Part shown: piece by piece, positions 31,886-43,269 of the stretch
How positions within the stretch are numbered: position 1 is the first letter of the stretch
Layout: every line of letters begins with the position of its first letter
Source: Acanthosepion pharaonis
Lineage: Eukaryota; Mollusca; Cephalopoda; Sepiida; Sepiidae
DNA: 64,000 nucleotides
Direction: 5' to 3'
Assembly: GCA_903632075.3 (NCBI GenBank)
Contig: CAHIKZ030005207.1
Location: forward strand, 1,425,001 to 1,489,000
Program-made: the position numbers and the translations under genes
The notes under the pieces: generated by a model
Databases searched by the model: none
What the model was told of the DNA's origin: nothing
Seen by the model: only the letters and a program-made list of their open reading frames with translations

Positions 31886-32515
31886 ATTTGGAAAAGATCT
31901 TGGTGATTTTTTTCGCTAGTCTACAATGTCTACTGGAAGATATTCTTAGAAACTATTATTGTAAGATTTATCCTAGAAAACTGCATTAATAGCGAAAATT
32001 TTACTCATGCAATTTTACGGCATAAGTAGCTCTCTCAAAGACACGCCGGTGTATCGACAAAAATTGCAGCATCTATATTCAGGAAAAATAAGTGTCTAGG
32101 TTAAGGGCAACTGTGAATAGTGGTGAAAATGCATTATTGTTTAATAAATGGTTTAAGAACGTGATAGTGGCATTAAAATTGACATTTATATATTTGTGGG
32201 GATCAAAGTCTACCCGAAAAAAGACTTGCCTGTCATTACTTGCATGATAGTCGCTTAAACCTTCCTAACTTATAAGTCGTAACAGGCGATTCAAAGAGTA
32301 GACTCATCCCCGTAGCGCAAAAGTCAGTTTCGCAATATATATGTGGCGTATTTCGCTTGTTACAAATTACCATTTTCTGCTATGGGACTAATAAGGCGTA
32401 CCATTTATTACTCAAGAATATCATCTTAGAAAAATGATATCGACACGAGATTTTTTTTTTTTTTTAATACATTATAACGATATCATTTTAGAAGGTGAGG
32501 CATTATCGCACGCAC
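31886..32515. other. No gene seen
   Basis: AT-rich, T14 near 32452. Confidence 0.4.
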
Positions 32516-32517
32516 AT

Positions 32518-32518
<1 letters not shown>

Positions 32519-32575
<57 letters not shown>
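32519..32575. repeat. (TC)n(TA)n microsatellite
   Basis: About 11 TC units followed by about 17 TA units. Confidence 0.95.
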
Positions 32576-32579
<4 letters not shown>

Positions 32580-32941
32580 GTGCTACTACTGATTGTTTCA
32601 GGCCTTGTTTTGACGGTCGATTGAAGGTATCTACTTTTAGAGAAAAAGCAAGGTGCTTTTTCGACCAGAAGCAACCAAGAGAACGAAAGGCCAAACGGTC
32701 CTTCGCATGCTCCAAACGAAGAATAAAGCAGCATCGTCGAGCAAAATTGAATTCAGTTTAATAATAACAATGTTAACAATTAAGTAAAAGAGAAAAAGTT
32801 TTTTTATAACGGTTAGATATAATTCATAAAAAGTATAGAGAAATAAATTTCGGTGAACGTGTATTACATTGTACATCCTGCTACCATATAAATGTAAGAA
32901 TCTTTTTATCTTTCGTTATTTTACTTTTTTGACTTGCGGTT

Positions 32942-33014
32942 CTATGTTAGGTAACCTTTGTTTGTTGGGTGGGTAATTACCCACCCACCCAGCAAGGATG
33001 GTAGTCTAACATAG
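32942..33014. repeat. 73-bp palindrome
   Basis: The ends CTATGTTAG and CTAACATAG are exact inverses. The centre GGGTGGGTAATTACCCACCC is a perfect palindrome, and intermediate TAACCTTTGTTTGTTG pairs imperfectly with CAGCAAGGATGG. It may be a tiny MITE or a cruciform sequence. No target duplication is clear. Confidence 0.85.
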
Positions 33015-36000
33015 TATTTGCAATAGAAAAGGTTCCCCTACATAACAAGTTTAAGTCAATTACATTGATATGCACAAATAAATACTGGATCCACTTGACC
33101 GTGTCTTTTTGTTCACCAGTCATATTTTAGCTGTTAGATTTTTGCAAGATTAGATTGATAATTTCACCGGCGACATTTTTTTTTTTTTTTACTCGTAGCT
33201 GAGGGAAAGGTGATTTCCACTCCTGGACTTGAATTAAGAGTAATCCTCCTCCTAGAGTAGTTGTCAATCAAATCGAAAGAATTTAGTCAGCCGAGGTAGT
33301 TTACCTAACACTGGAAATACAGAGGCTTGCAGAATTAAAAACAGGCATTGTTTAGTTGTGATGCAAATTTGTCTTTTAGGTATGTGAAAAAAAAATATTC
33401 AAGCGTTTTTTGTTTTTTTTTGTTTTTTTTAAATACAAAGACGATAAAAAGAGTTTTATACTGTGGTTTCAGTCTTTAGCCTACAAAAGTGAGAACGTTC
33501 GAGATTTCTGCATCTTTTAACATGTATCGATTTACTCAATATTAAATATACTGTAAATACACGCGTATCATGCGACTTTTGAAGAGCTACTTTTGAAGCT
33601 AATTATAAGGGTGGGGGGAGTTTGCATCATACACGTGATATAAATGTAGCGTATATACTGCTGGCCCTGGTTATGCCGTTGAGCAAATTATATATCCATT
33701 TACTGTCATCAAATTACCTTCAAAATTAGGTTTCAAAGGTCTCATGATAAGCGAGTATATACGTTACTTGTAATAAAAAAAATAAGGCGTCTATGAATAA
33801 TGTTCGGTTCTCCTATTAGTATACAGTATCTCATCCTCAGCCATTGACTCATGTCTGTATTTTGATATTCATACGGTTGTACAGATGACGAATGGCGTTC
33901 CGCAATACGTTATACTCTTTGGGGCGCAAGCGTATGGTGTAGGAAAGCATGAGTTAGCTGTCTTTCCATACATCTTCGATGTGTATGTGGTTTGATCGTG
34001 TCGGCAAAGTTGTGGAAACATTTTGCAGGGGATGTTGAATAGAAAGTAGGTGGACATCACCCTACTGGAACAACACAACGTCTCCCTGCTATAGAATGTG
34101 TTGAATAATATTCTTAACATTTCCCCCACAAACGAGAGCCTATTGTAAATTACAGCACAGCACAACGTAATGCCACAAGTTGAGTTCATATGCTGTAAGA
34201 AAATACACCCTTGAAGCTGTTCTACACCCCAGTTCTATGTCATACATATAAAAGAGTATCAGTTGTATGAAGGCGGAACCTGCTCTAACGTCTGGATATT
34301 TTGGATCTCTATTCAATACTCGAGAGGAACTATTTATTAATTCAAAATGCTTTTAATGAAAGTACTTTAAAGTAATTGAAGACAGACTGACTCTGTTACA
34401 TCTAAACATGATGCTGTTTTTGCTCCAGTCTAATTGAACGCTTTTTCTGATCGGCCAGCTGGGAATGGCTGGTAGTTGTGAAATAAAACCAATGCATAAC
34501 AATTAGAATGTTTCTTAAAACCGTTTCCAATGAATATTTAGTGGCGATAGGAAAGATAAAAAAAACGGATGTGATTTTAAGTTTGGTTTAGACGAATTAG
34601 GAAAAGTTATTCTTTATAAGCGGTTTTGTGTAAACTTTTTGAACGATTGTTGTGCATTTATAGCTTGTTTTATTAATTTATAGGATATGAATGTTGCTAT
34701 TGTGGCGTAAAATACTTCATTTCGTCCTGTTGCAAGTAAGCGATTCCTAACAGCCCACGAGGAAACTCCTGGGGCTACATTTGCTCTGATTTCGATGCTA
34801 TACGGTCTGACGTTACCAAACATTGAATGCATTGATTTTGGTGGTCTAATGCGTGTTCGTTAGACTTCTATTGGAGAGCAGGCTTACACAAGTGAATATT
34901 TTGGTTTTTAGCCTCCTGAATGATTTTCAGCTCAATTGTGGAATTCTGTCAATGTTATTTACTTAAGAGGAAGAATAAAACAAAACTTTCAGAATTCTAA
35001 TAAAAAATAAAAATTTAGGTCTGAAAAAAAAAAACGGTCTGCAGTAAAGGGTTAAAATGCTCGGAAAAAGCTTGGATTTTGCATTTAACTTATTTAGATT
35101 ATTTTTGCAGTATTTTCAAAGCTAGAAATGGATTCAGCTCACGATAAACGAAAACCCAGAAATCAGTGTCTATATTATGATTTTTATTTAATAAATACAA
35201 GGAAAGTTAAGTCAAAAAATTGATATTTAGTACCTGGCATATGGTGCCAAAAACAGGTAAGAATCAATTTAACGCATTATGGGAAATGAGTATTTTTTAA
35301 ATATCTTATCAAGAACAATTTTCTTACTTTATTCAGATTTAAACTGTTTTACTATTTGGGGACTTACACTAAAAAGGAGATTGTCTGAAGCAAATGTTTG
35401 GCCAGACAAAAAGCAAGCAAAAATGTGTTAATTTAGCAAAATTTTTTTTTTTTGTGGAGATCCCAAAATCCATTTCCTATAGTTCATTTAAAAAAAAAAT
35501 CTGAGTTAAACCTGTCATAACATTTTCAACAATATACCAATGACTTTCCTCGTAAAAAAGCAATTTCTGATCATCTAAAACTAAATAAAATTTTTGTTGA
35601 AGTTTTGATTAAATTCAAAAGATCTTTACTTGAAAATTACTTAAGACAACGTTAGACTAGTTCTGAAATCCTGAAACAATCTACTTGCAGACTAACTATA
35701 TGATATCACTTTGGAAATGTTACAAAAATCTGCTAAATATCTGTTTGCGAGCCCAGTGTGTTGATAACATTGATGCATCACAAACGCATCATGTCCAGCA
35801 ATTATTCGAAATATCCACCCAGCCTTTCGAAGACCTCCAATCTGACCATTCTCAACAGAAGTCACTGTGATATGACATTTGCTTACACATGACTCTTTCA
35901 TTGTATTGAACCGCATCGGATCATGTATCTCTATTTAAAGCTCAGATCTAGAGGGTGCAGAGATTCGGAGAATTTTATCAGAATATTTATTCCACCCGAT

Positions 36001-36696
36001 CCTGTCAATATTTTTATATATTTTACTTGGGTCTAAATCAAAATTGTCCTTCACGGTATTGTAATTTTATTTTCTGTCCGTGAAGATAATTTTGGCTGGT
36101 CGACATAAAATAACAGAATAATGAATTGAGGATCACAAACATTTGCTGTCCGAAAAGCGCTGCAGATTTTTTTTTTTCAATTTATTTACTATTTTAATTT
36201 TGCTTTATTTTTAATATCCGTGTAATGAAATGGGTGTGCCGGTAAAATAACGCGAAACTTGAATCTTCATTAGTTAACATTACATTTTACTTAACTCCGG
36301 ACGTTGTTAGTTACTCTCGGCTCGTGTGGGTGGGAAGAGGGCCCAGGTCCGGTAAGTGGATCTTACATTCCCCGCCTGCGGTGTATCAGAGACTGGCTCA
36401 GTCCTTTCTGGAATGGTTGTTTATATAAAACTGCGTGTATCAAAAAATCACGCCTGCAAAATGAATGCTGGTATTCGGCGGCTCTCCGTAACCCCAGGTT
36501 AGCCCTCTGATGCACCCGACATCTTTGAATGTCTTCAATGTCTATTCTAGCATCGTGTTACATGTGCATAATTTGTGGGATGGTATTATTGTGACAGCAT
36601 GAGGCTTCTAAATGTACAAGGTGATTATAGTAGGCATCATTTTATCTCAAGAGATTATGGTAACGCCCTGTTTGGTTAAAATATTATCCTTTCTTT
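33015..36696. other. Longest stretch without recognised repeats
   Basis: Minus ORFs at 33869-34189 and 34614-34832 have ordinary amino acid composition but no motif I know. No splice-flanked exon was evident. A GC-richer piece at 36304-36560 is also unrecognised. This is the best place in the window for unannotated host sequence (UTR, intron or lncRNA). Confidence 0.35.
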
Positions 36697-36733
36697 GAGA
36701 TCATTCCAGTCTCATTACGACTGGAATGATCTC
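36697..36733. repeat. Perfect 15-bp stem, 7-nt loop hairpin
   Basis: GAGATCATTCCAGTC, loop TCATTAC, GACTGGAATGATCTC. It is followed by GC-rich CTAGGCCGCAGGCG. No T-run follows, and the role is unknown. Confidence 0.9.
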
Positions 36734-36854
36734 TCTAGGCCGCAGGCGTGGGTGATGAAATATGGAGGACGTGCGCCGCCCAGATACATACCCGATATTA
36801 GTTTTCCCTGTTATATTTGTATTAAGTAACAGACAGCTGTAAGTTTGTTTTTCT

Positions 36855-37120
36855 TCATAATCAGTTATGTGCCATGCGTGATACACGCGTAGGCGATCAT
36901 ATATCTTTCGATACATGACTGACGAGGCAGATTTTTTTCCAGCGATAGGTTCCCATTTCTTTCTACGTTAGACCAGTTGCCATCCAAGGCTATGGAATCC
37001 GGTCTGTCCTGCTATTTACCTATAACTAGGGGGAGAAGAGAATTCATAACTTTCTCAAGGGTATTAGCATGTAAGTGAATGTAATGGATTCGGCTGGAAT
37101 CATTTCCTCATATACGTACA
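36855..37120 (-). mobile_element. SINE-B, head partly lost
   Basis: Minus-strand reading ends in CGTGTATCACGCATGGCACA, then TAACTGATTATG. The body (CTTGAGAAAGTTATGAATTC) and the GGACAGACCGGATTCC and GCCTTGGATGGCAACTGG segments are clear. The tRNA head stops near AATGATTCCAGCCGAATCC, without its A box. Confidence 0.8.
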
Positions 37121-37571
37121 TTTAATGTCACAGGAGTTTGAGTTTAAAATATCTTATTAAAAATACTGATGATAATTTATTTGGGATGTCAGGTTTTATT
37201 ATCCCAGCAAGTGCAAGAGTTTTTATTTTATTTTATAAATGAATCTAAAAGATATAGGACATATTTTTATATGGCCTCTTTGTCATTTTATGACCCCTTC
37301 ATCCATAAACGTTTTTCCTGCTAACATTATTTGCAGCAGTTATTATTGCTTTCCGTTTTCGTTTACTTCTCATTTAATGATTTAACACAATTCTTTTTAT
37401 TATCATCTGGAGAGGCTGGTGTCATTCTGTTAACTTGATATCTTTCAGAATTGTCCGGCAATCTGGGCAATCGACTGTTTGGCCTCATACAAAATAACAG
37501 TCTTACATGAATTTACTCTTTAGCTTCAAGCTTCTTACTTGTTATCTGGACCACTCTAAAAACGTATTCTA
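37121..37571. other. No gene seen
   Basis: AT-rich spacer. Confidence 0.4.
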
Positions 37572-37890
37572 CAAAAATGTTCACTATTTACATTTTTCGG
37601 AATATTGTCCTCATCTTTGTCACCATATTTATTACAACGTTTCGGCCGTTGTACGCTCCGGCCTTCTTCAGATGATTGGAATGTCGAACTGAACGCTTTA
37701 TTTCGCTCACTGGGGTAGACTGTTCTAGTTCCACATGCCATGTTTAATGGATGTCAGTTGTCACCTGTTAATTCCCCTGTCCGAGTATTGGAACTCTAAG
37801 TACGCACTGCACTTCCCAGGAATGGAACTGACAATGACTGTGCCACCAATTTCAGCGCTCTAATCCACTTGGTTACTTTCCCGTGGGACA
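37572..37890 (-). mobile_element. SINE-C with alternative tRNA head
   Basis: Minus strand: head GTAACCAAGTGGATTAGAGC (A box) and GTCAGTTCCATTCCTGGGAA (B box). Middle: ACATGGCATGTGGAACTAGA, then GCGAAATAAAGCGTTCAG. Tail: CTGAAGAAGGCCGGAGCGTA, then CAACGGCCGAAACGTTGT. The head differs from the 26.8- and 55.0-kb copies, showing head exchange or a subfamily. Confidence 0.75.
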
Positions 37891-38081
37891 TTAATATTTT
37901 TTTTTTTTTTTTGCTGTTTACAATACCAGCTTCAAAGAATTTCTTGCTTGTGATTTTTCCCCAATTTGTTTTTGCAGCATTCTTAAAATTTAGCAGCCTG
38001 AGATTTTACGGTGTGATTAATTTGTCTATCAGCCTATCGCCGTTTACTTATTGTGTGCGTCAGTATATAATTTATCTGTAT

Positions 38082-38410
38082 TTCTGAGTTGAGATATTGT
38101 AACTATTTACACTATTGGCATTGTCCGGAGTGTTGTCCACGTTTCGGCCGTTGTACGCTCCGGTATTCTTCAGGTGATATTTGTTTGGAATTTCGAACCG
38201 AATTTTCATTTAATCCGCTGGGGTAGATTTTTTCTCATGCCACAAGTCTTTTGATAACTCACCAAGTGTTGTTCTCGCCGCTGAGGCCAGGGATTAGACA
38301 CATTCTAAAAAATATCACCTGAAGAAGGCCGGAGCGTACAACAAACGAAACGTCGGGAATGTGACAGTGAAGATGATGGTAACAGTCCGAACAGTGTAAA
38401 TAGTGAGTAT
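38082..38410. mobile_element. Two SINE-C copies in inverted orientation
   Basis: 38082-38230 is a minus-strand tail and middle (GGCCGTTGTACGCTCCGG on plus). 38312-38410 is a plus-strand tail (CCTGAAGAAGGCCGGAGCGT, then ACAACAAACGAAACGTCGG). Between them is AGGCCAGGGATTAGACAC with only a trace of the tRNA head. In the plus copy the stem-closing CGGCC has changed to CAAAC, so the conserved hairpin is broken. Confidence 0.75.
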
Positions 38411-38928
38411 ATCAGTATATATTTTTTATTACAGCAATGTTGACATACAGATGAATCACTTGAATTTTTTTTCCTAATGTGGATGAATTTGATGTCTGAG
38501 ATTTGTTCTGATTGCTTGTCTTTCTTTCCTCTTAAACTTTACATCTCACCTGGATGTGTGATCATCCAGATTTTCTTTCACCGACCCGACCATAGACATC
38601 GCAGTCCACCTCGACAGCGCTGTCCTTTTTCTCTACCTTTAAGTGGAGTTTGTTTTTTTTTTCTTTGTGCGTATAAGCCTTTTCAACTAGTTTGACGAAT
38701 GAATGAAAGCATACTTCCTTCCATCAAGCCAAAGCCTTTGTCGATTCTGATTTCTACTTGAAAATAACTCTAAGAAAACAAGCCAAAAAATAGTTTTAAA
38801 ATCGGCATCCGTAGAAAAAAAAATTTCGCAACATTTTATCACTATCCTCTCTTGCCGAAATCTAGTCTTTTTTTATTATTTTCCTTTAATGGCCATGTAT
38901 TAAGAAATGTAAGTAAATAATGAACCAA

Positions 38929-38996
<68 letters not shown>

Positions 38997-39720
38997 ACAC
39001 ACGTACGTATATTTTTTGCCCCACTTCAGAGACGAAGGTGAAGCCGCCATTATTTTGTGACCGTTTAGATGAGAGATGGTTGGAGGATAGCGACCAGTCA
39101 AGTGAAGAAAAATGTTCGATGTAGGTTTCGAGAAAAAAAAAAAAAGATTAAAAAATATTACAAAGTAGTAAACGTAAGAAGAAATGAATGGATGAATGAA
39201 ATAGTTAATATTTTCCTTCCAAAGGCTTCTGTCTACCGCTTTTTTATGCGCTTTCTTTCGACATAACGTGTTTATCCTTTGAAGCGGATGGAATTTCCGT
39301 GAGATTCACTTCCAGCGAATGAAGGACCAGTTGGTCTTTTCACAGGAGAGTTCGCCGGGCGACGTGAACGATATATGAAAAATACGGTAAGATTGATCAA
39401 CAGATACAGAATCAGAAGGATAGATTGATGGGGGGGGGAAACAGCGTGTTGGGCAGGTGGAGTGAGGTGGAAAATGAGTGTTATGGAAAGAGAGAGAGAA
39501 TGGGGTGTTTTATGAAAAGAGATGAACACACACAGAGAAAGAAATAGAATCTGGGTGTGGGGTAGGTAAAATGGATTGACATAAATATATCTGAATTGAC
39601 AGATGAAAAGGTGATGATAAATGAACTGATAGATGATAACATCAAATCAGTGGCTTGAGAATAAGAAAGTCGAGGTAAACAAGTAAAAATTAATGGATTT
39701 TTATTGAGATAAGACCGCTA
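38411..39720. other. No gene seen
   Basis: (TA)n at 38933-38991. A G9 run near 39431. A moderately GC-rich bit at 39280-39400 includes ATACGGTAAGATTG, a donor-like site without other support. Confidence 0.4.
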
Positions 39721-39724
39721 ATTG

Positions 39725-40049
39725 ATACATACATACATACATACATACACACACACACATATATATATATATATAAATCAATGAAACCGCTAAACCAAGA
39801 AACGGTCCTAAGGTGCCAGAAAAAAAAAACCATTAAAATCGAAACCGAACAAACTAAAATTTTATCAGTCATCTACTGTATACATTTCCAGTTAAAAAAT
39901 GACAGAGGACAGAGTTGGTAAACGTCCCATGAGACACACACACACACACAGCGACTGCAAGTTTCACGCGATGAAGCAATCCTCAGATAGTTCAGAAGAT
40001 CCCTTCCTAGCTTGAAACTTGAAGATGCAATGAAATTTTTCTTGGAGTA

Positions 40050-40140
<91 letters not shown>

Positions 40141-40148
40141 GTGTGTGT
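39725..40148. repeat. Microsatellite cluster
   Basis: (ATAC)n(AC)n(AT)n at 39727-39775, and (AT)n(AC)n(AT)n(GT)n at 40050-40150. The poly-dinucleotide ORFs are artefacts. Confidence 0.95.
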
Positions 40149-40745
40149 GTTTGTTTCTTGAACAATAAACAAATAAAAATTATAATTTCAAACACAGGGT
40201 TGTATAGTAATATATTTCTTTTTAAATAGGCTCCTCGCCTAGCTTCGGCCATCATCAGAAAAATCCCTACTTGTTAGTAGCAGTGAACATTGTCTGTAGT
40301 TTTCCTTTGTTTTGTCTTTTTTTTTTATCGTTAATTTTTGGTCAGTCCTTTTTCAAGTTCTTTTTAAGGAGAGATTGAGAGACCCATGAGTTTTAGATTT
40401 ACCTCCTTAGTCATTTTGACAGCTTTATTTGTTGGTGGGAAGGGGGTGTGTGTGTGTGTTATGCATAGGTTACCTTTTCTTTTTTTTTTTTTTTTTTTTT
40501 TTTTGGAGTATGTGTGTATGTGGGAGACCTCATCACCTCTGCAAGCATGTCTGTCTAGTGTGGATGAGGGTGAGAGGGGTTAGGGGAGTCAGCCTGGGAC
40601 CGTCATCATTGATGTCCTCTTCTGTGTAGTAACAGTAGAGTAGATTCAACTATGCAAAGATTATAGTGTGGGAGAGAGAAATATGGGAGTGAACTATGGG
40701 GTTATATATTAATTCTATCTGTGCTGTGTAGTTTGCTAAAATTAC

Positions 40746-40784
<39 letters not shown>

Positions 40785-41141
40785 TAATTTTAATTTCTGC
40801 AGGTCAGAGTGAAGACAAATGATTTTTTTTTCCGAACTATTTTCTGGTTTCCGGAGAAATTTTCAACATGAATTATTTAATATCTTATGATCGCTTTCGA
40901 ATTTCCTTAGACATTACCAAAGTGTGTGTGTGTGTAGTATTTTCTTTGGCTGTTTTCTAGTGACACGCCTTCACGCGTCTGTGCGTTCCATCTCGCGTTC
41001 TTTTGTGTGTGTGTGTGTGTGTGTGTGTACATCCATTTCTTTTTCCTCTCTCTCTCCATATATATATATATATATATATTCACTCTTTTCAAAATCTGTG
41101 CCAGGATGTATAAATGTGTACATCATATATTAACATCTATA
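40149..41141. other. Low-complexity, no gene seen
   Basis: T-run at 40480-40505, (TA)n at 40749-40781, and (GT)n, (CT)n and (TA)n at 41003-41080. At 40221-40260 the minus strand has CTGATGATGGCCGAAGCTAG, then GCGAGGAGCC, an orphan motif reminiscent of the SINE-C tail. Confidence 0.5.
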
Positions 41142-41259
41142 CAGGTTGATTGAAAAGTAACTTCCTATTTTATAGACGACGGACACACCCGTCTAACTAT
41201 AATTTTTACAAGACCGGAGAGTCCATCATAAAATAGGGAGTTACTTTTCAACCACTCTG
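41142..41259. mobile_element. Mariner-type MITE, 118 bp
   Basis: Ends CAGGTTGATTGAAAAGTAAC and, inverted, GTTACTTTTCAACCACTCTG. TATTTTAT and ATAAAATA extend the pairing to about 30 bp. TA flanks at 41140-41141 and 41260-41261 give the Tc1/mariner target duplication. No coding. Confidence 0.88.
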
Positions 41260-41598
41260 TATCAAACTTAGTAAAATAACAAGTATATACAAAGTGAAAA
41301 TTATCTCATCAGGAACGAACTTCCTCTCCAGTAGTAATGGTCAACTAGATTAACTCGCTAAGCGTAATGCCATCTCATTTATTCAGTATAGCATAAAGCC
41401 ACAACTGGTGGACAAACAGTAAAGATTACTGAACTAGTTTTTTGTGTATAATTATTGATGAAGTTTAGTTTGGTACAGTGATCTAGTATAGACATTAAAC
41501 AAAGATTGGATTCACTTCTCCATAATTATGATATAAAATCTCCCGAAACAATTATATCGATGTATACTTTTTCTCTCCACATATATAGATTTATGCTG

Positions 41599-41880
41599 AT
41601 TTTCTAAGCGTAGCTGTGATATGGCACAAGAAAAATGTGAGACACTCGGTGAGGATCGAACTCACTACTCAGTTGTAACTGTTCTAGCGAGGCAAGCTTG
41701 CTAACCATTACGCCACGACGAGGTGCCCTAAATGGTGATTTTTCTAAGCGTAGCTTAGATGTGGCACAAGGCTGGAAGTATGGGACAACCAGTGAAGATC
41801 TAACTCGCTGTTCGATCGTAATTGACCAAGCGAGACAAGCTTGCTAACCTTTTCACTACATCGAAGTGCCCCTACATCTA
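41599..41880 (-). repeat. Tandem pair of tRNA-like units
   Basis: Two units with a period of about 137 bp. Unit 1 on the minus strand: TGGCGTAATGGTTAGCAAGC (A box) and GTGAGTTCGATCCTCAC (perfect T-arm). Unit 2 is more decayed (AGGTTAGCAAGCTTGTCTCG). Each is followed on the minus strand by CTTGTGCCA and GCTACGCTTAG. A tandem SINE or tRNA-pseudogene dimer. Confidence 0.7.
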
Positions 41881-41998
41881 TCGATGTATTCATGTTTATT
41901 TTTGTCTATGAAGGTTTCTTTATTAATCCTCGATATGTGTGTGTCTGTGGGTGTTGAGAAATTTTATTGTTTTGCTAGATATATAATTTAATTGTACT

Positions 41999-42005
<7 letters not shown>

Positions 42006-42032
<27 letters not shown>

Positions 42033-42252
42033 ACTGTCGCGTAATATGATGTACAAAAAGAAAACGGTATCCAAAAGAATTTGTGAAAAAAATATTATGT
42101 TCATCAAAACGAAACAAATGGCGGAAATGAATACAAAGAAATTTTCTTAATCATACAAACTTTACAACAAACAAATCTAGGGGAAAAAATAAGGTATGTG
42201 TTCAAACATTCCAACTGGATGGAGCCACTGACCAAAAAAAAAAAAAAAAAAG

Positions 42253-42302
<50 letters not shown>
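42006..42302. repeat. (TA)n microsatellites
   Basis: (TA)n at 42006-42032 and 42257-42302, with an A17 run before the second. Confidence 0.9.
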
Positions 42303-42304
<2 letters not shown>

Positions 42305-42446
42305 GTCTGGGAATGTAAACTGTTTTTATCTCAACACATGCAGTAAGGAGTCTATCAGCACATCAATTATCTTATTCGCGTTTTACCTCCTTTGATATAT
42401 CTCTGTTGAAGCTATTTTTTCTTTTATTTACTTTTTTTTTTTTCAG

Positions 42447-42615
42447 CCTACGTATACTGACTTTCACATACGCTCCCTACACACCTGCAAACTGCGTGTA
42501 CGAATGCCTGTTCTCTGAAGGCAGCCAAAGCGACCTTCGGAGATTGCGCGCTGAATGCGCGCGCAACGTATCACATTTGCGTATACACGACAGGTTGGTT
42601 TGCAGAGTAAAATAA
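42447..42615 (+). CDS. Candidate terminal exon, unknown protein
   Basis: A strong acceptor-like site (pyrimidine tract of about 25, then CAG at 42444-42446) precedes an open stretch of 55 codons that ends in TAA at 42613-42615. The peptide contains ILTFTYAPYTPANCVYECLF and RLRAECARNVSHLRIHDRLV, with four cysteines and mixed codon use, less AT-rich than its surroundings. No family is recognised, and no partner exon was found. It may be part of an unrecognised repeat. Confidence 0.25.
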
Positions 42616-43099
42616 CTTCACCCTTTATTACATATGCGCATGCGTAGGAAACCAGCCTTCTCTTTCACTTCCTTTATGAGGGATTGCGTTTCTCGAAACC
42701 CACCAAAGATTATACAGAAAACGTGTTTGCGCGTTAAAACCTATTTGCTTTCACGCAAACGGACTTAATTGCTTATAGAAAGATAGATCTTTTATGAAAG
42801 ATTACAAATAAATATTTGTAGATATTTGGGCGTCTTTGTTCGTAAGTTCAGGCCATTGCGACGATGGCGAGTTCGATCCTAACTGATCCCGAAACACGTT
42901 TTACTATATTAAATTAATCTTACTAAAACTGAGTTACATTACATCTAATATTGTTATGATGGTTCACATTGCTACCAGAAATTAGTTTTCTTTTTCTGTT
43001 TTTTTTTTTTTCTTTTTTTCTTTTTAGTCCAGGAAAATAACAAGATTTCGAAGGTATTTTTGTTAGGCAAACACTTTCACTTTTTTTTCTTTCTTTTAA
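42616..43099. other. No gene seen
   Basis: A partial tRNA-like B box (GGCGAGTTCGATCCTAAC) at about 42865-42882. T-rich run 42995-43025. Confidence 0.4.
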
Positions 43100-43268
43100 T
43101 CATTTCACCCCAAGCAAGGCGATACTACCACTAAGACGCAGGGGGTTATTAAAAGGAATGAAAATGAAAGAATAAGCCTGAGAATGGGGCAGATTCAGGA
43201 AAGGACAAAAAAGGAACAGGGGTTCAAGAGGACAGATGATGATGATTGACGTTGTATTTAAATTTTGG
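43100..43268 (-). pseudogene. CR1/L2-like LINE 3' end
   Basis: Plus-strand CAAGGCGATACTACCACTAA, then GACGCAGGGGGTTA, is the inverted 3' terminus of the family. The minus reading FFQNLNTTSIIIIC corresponds to FKNLNAMSIVIFY in the 47-kb copy. It is directly joined to the head of a SINE-B on its 5' side. Confidence 0.7.
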
Positions 43269-43269
43269 A

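Noticed and set aside
33869..34832. Two minus-strand ORFs of 106 and 72 codons as genes
   Set aside because: Composition is ordinary but no motif, splice structure or homologous domain was recognised, so they are reported only as part of an unexplained stretch.
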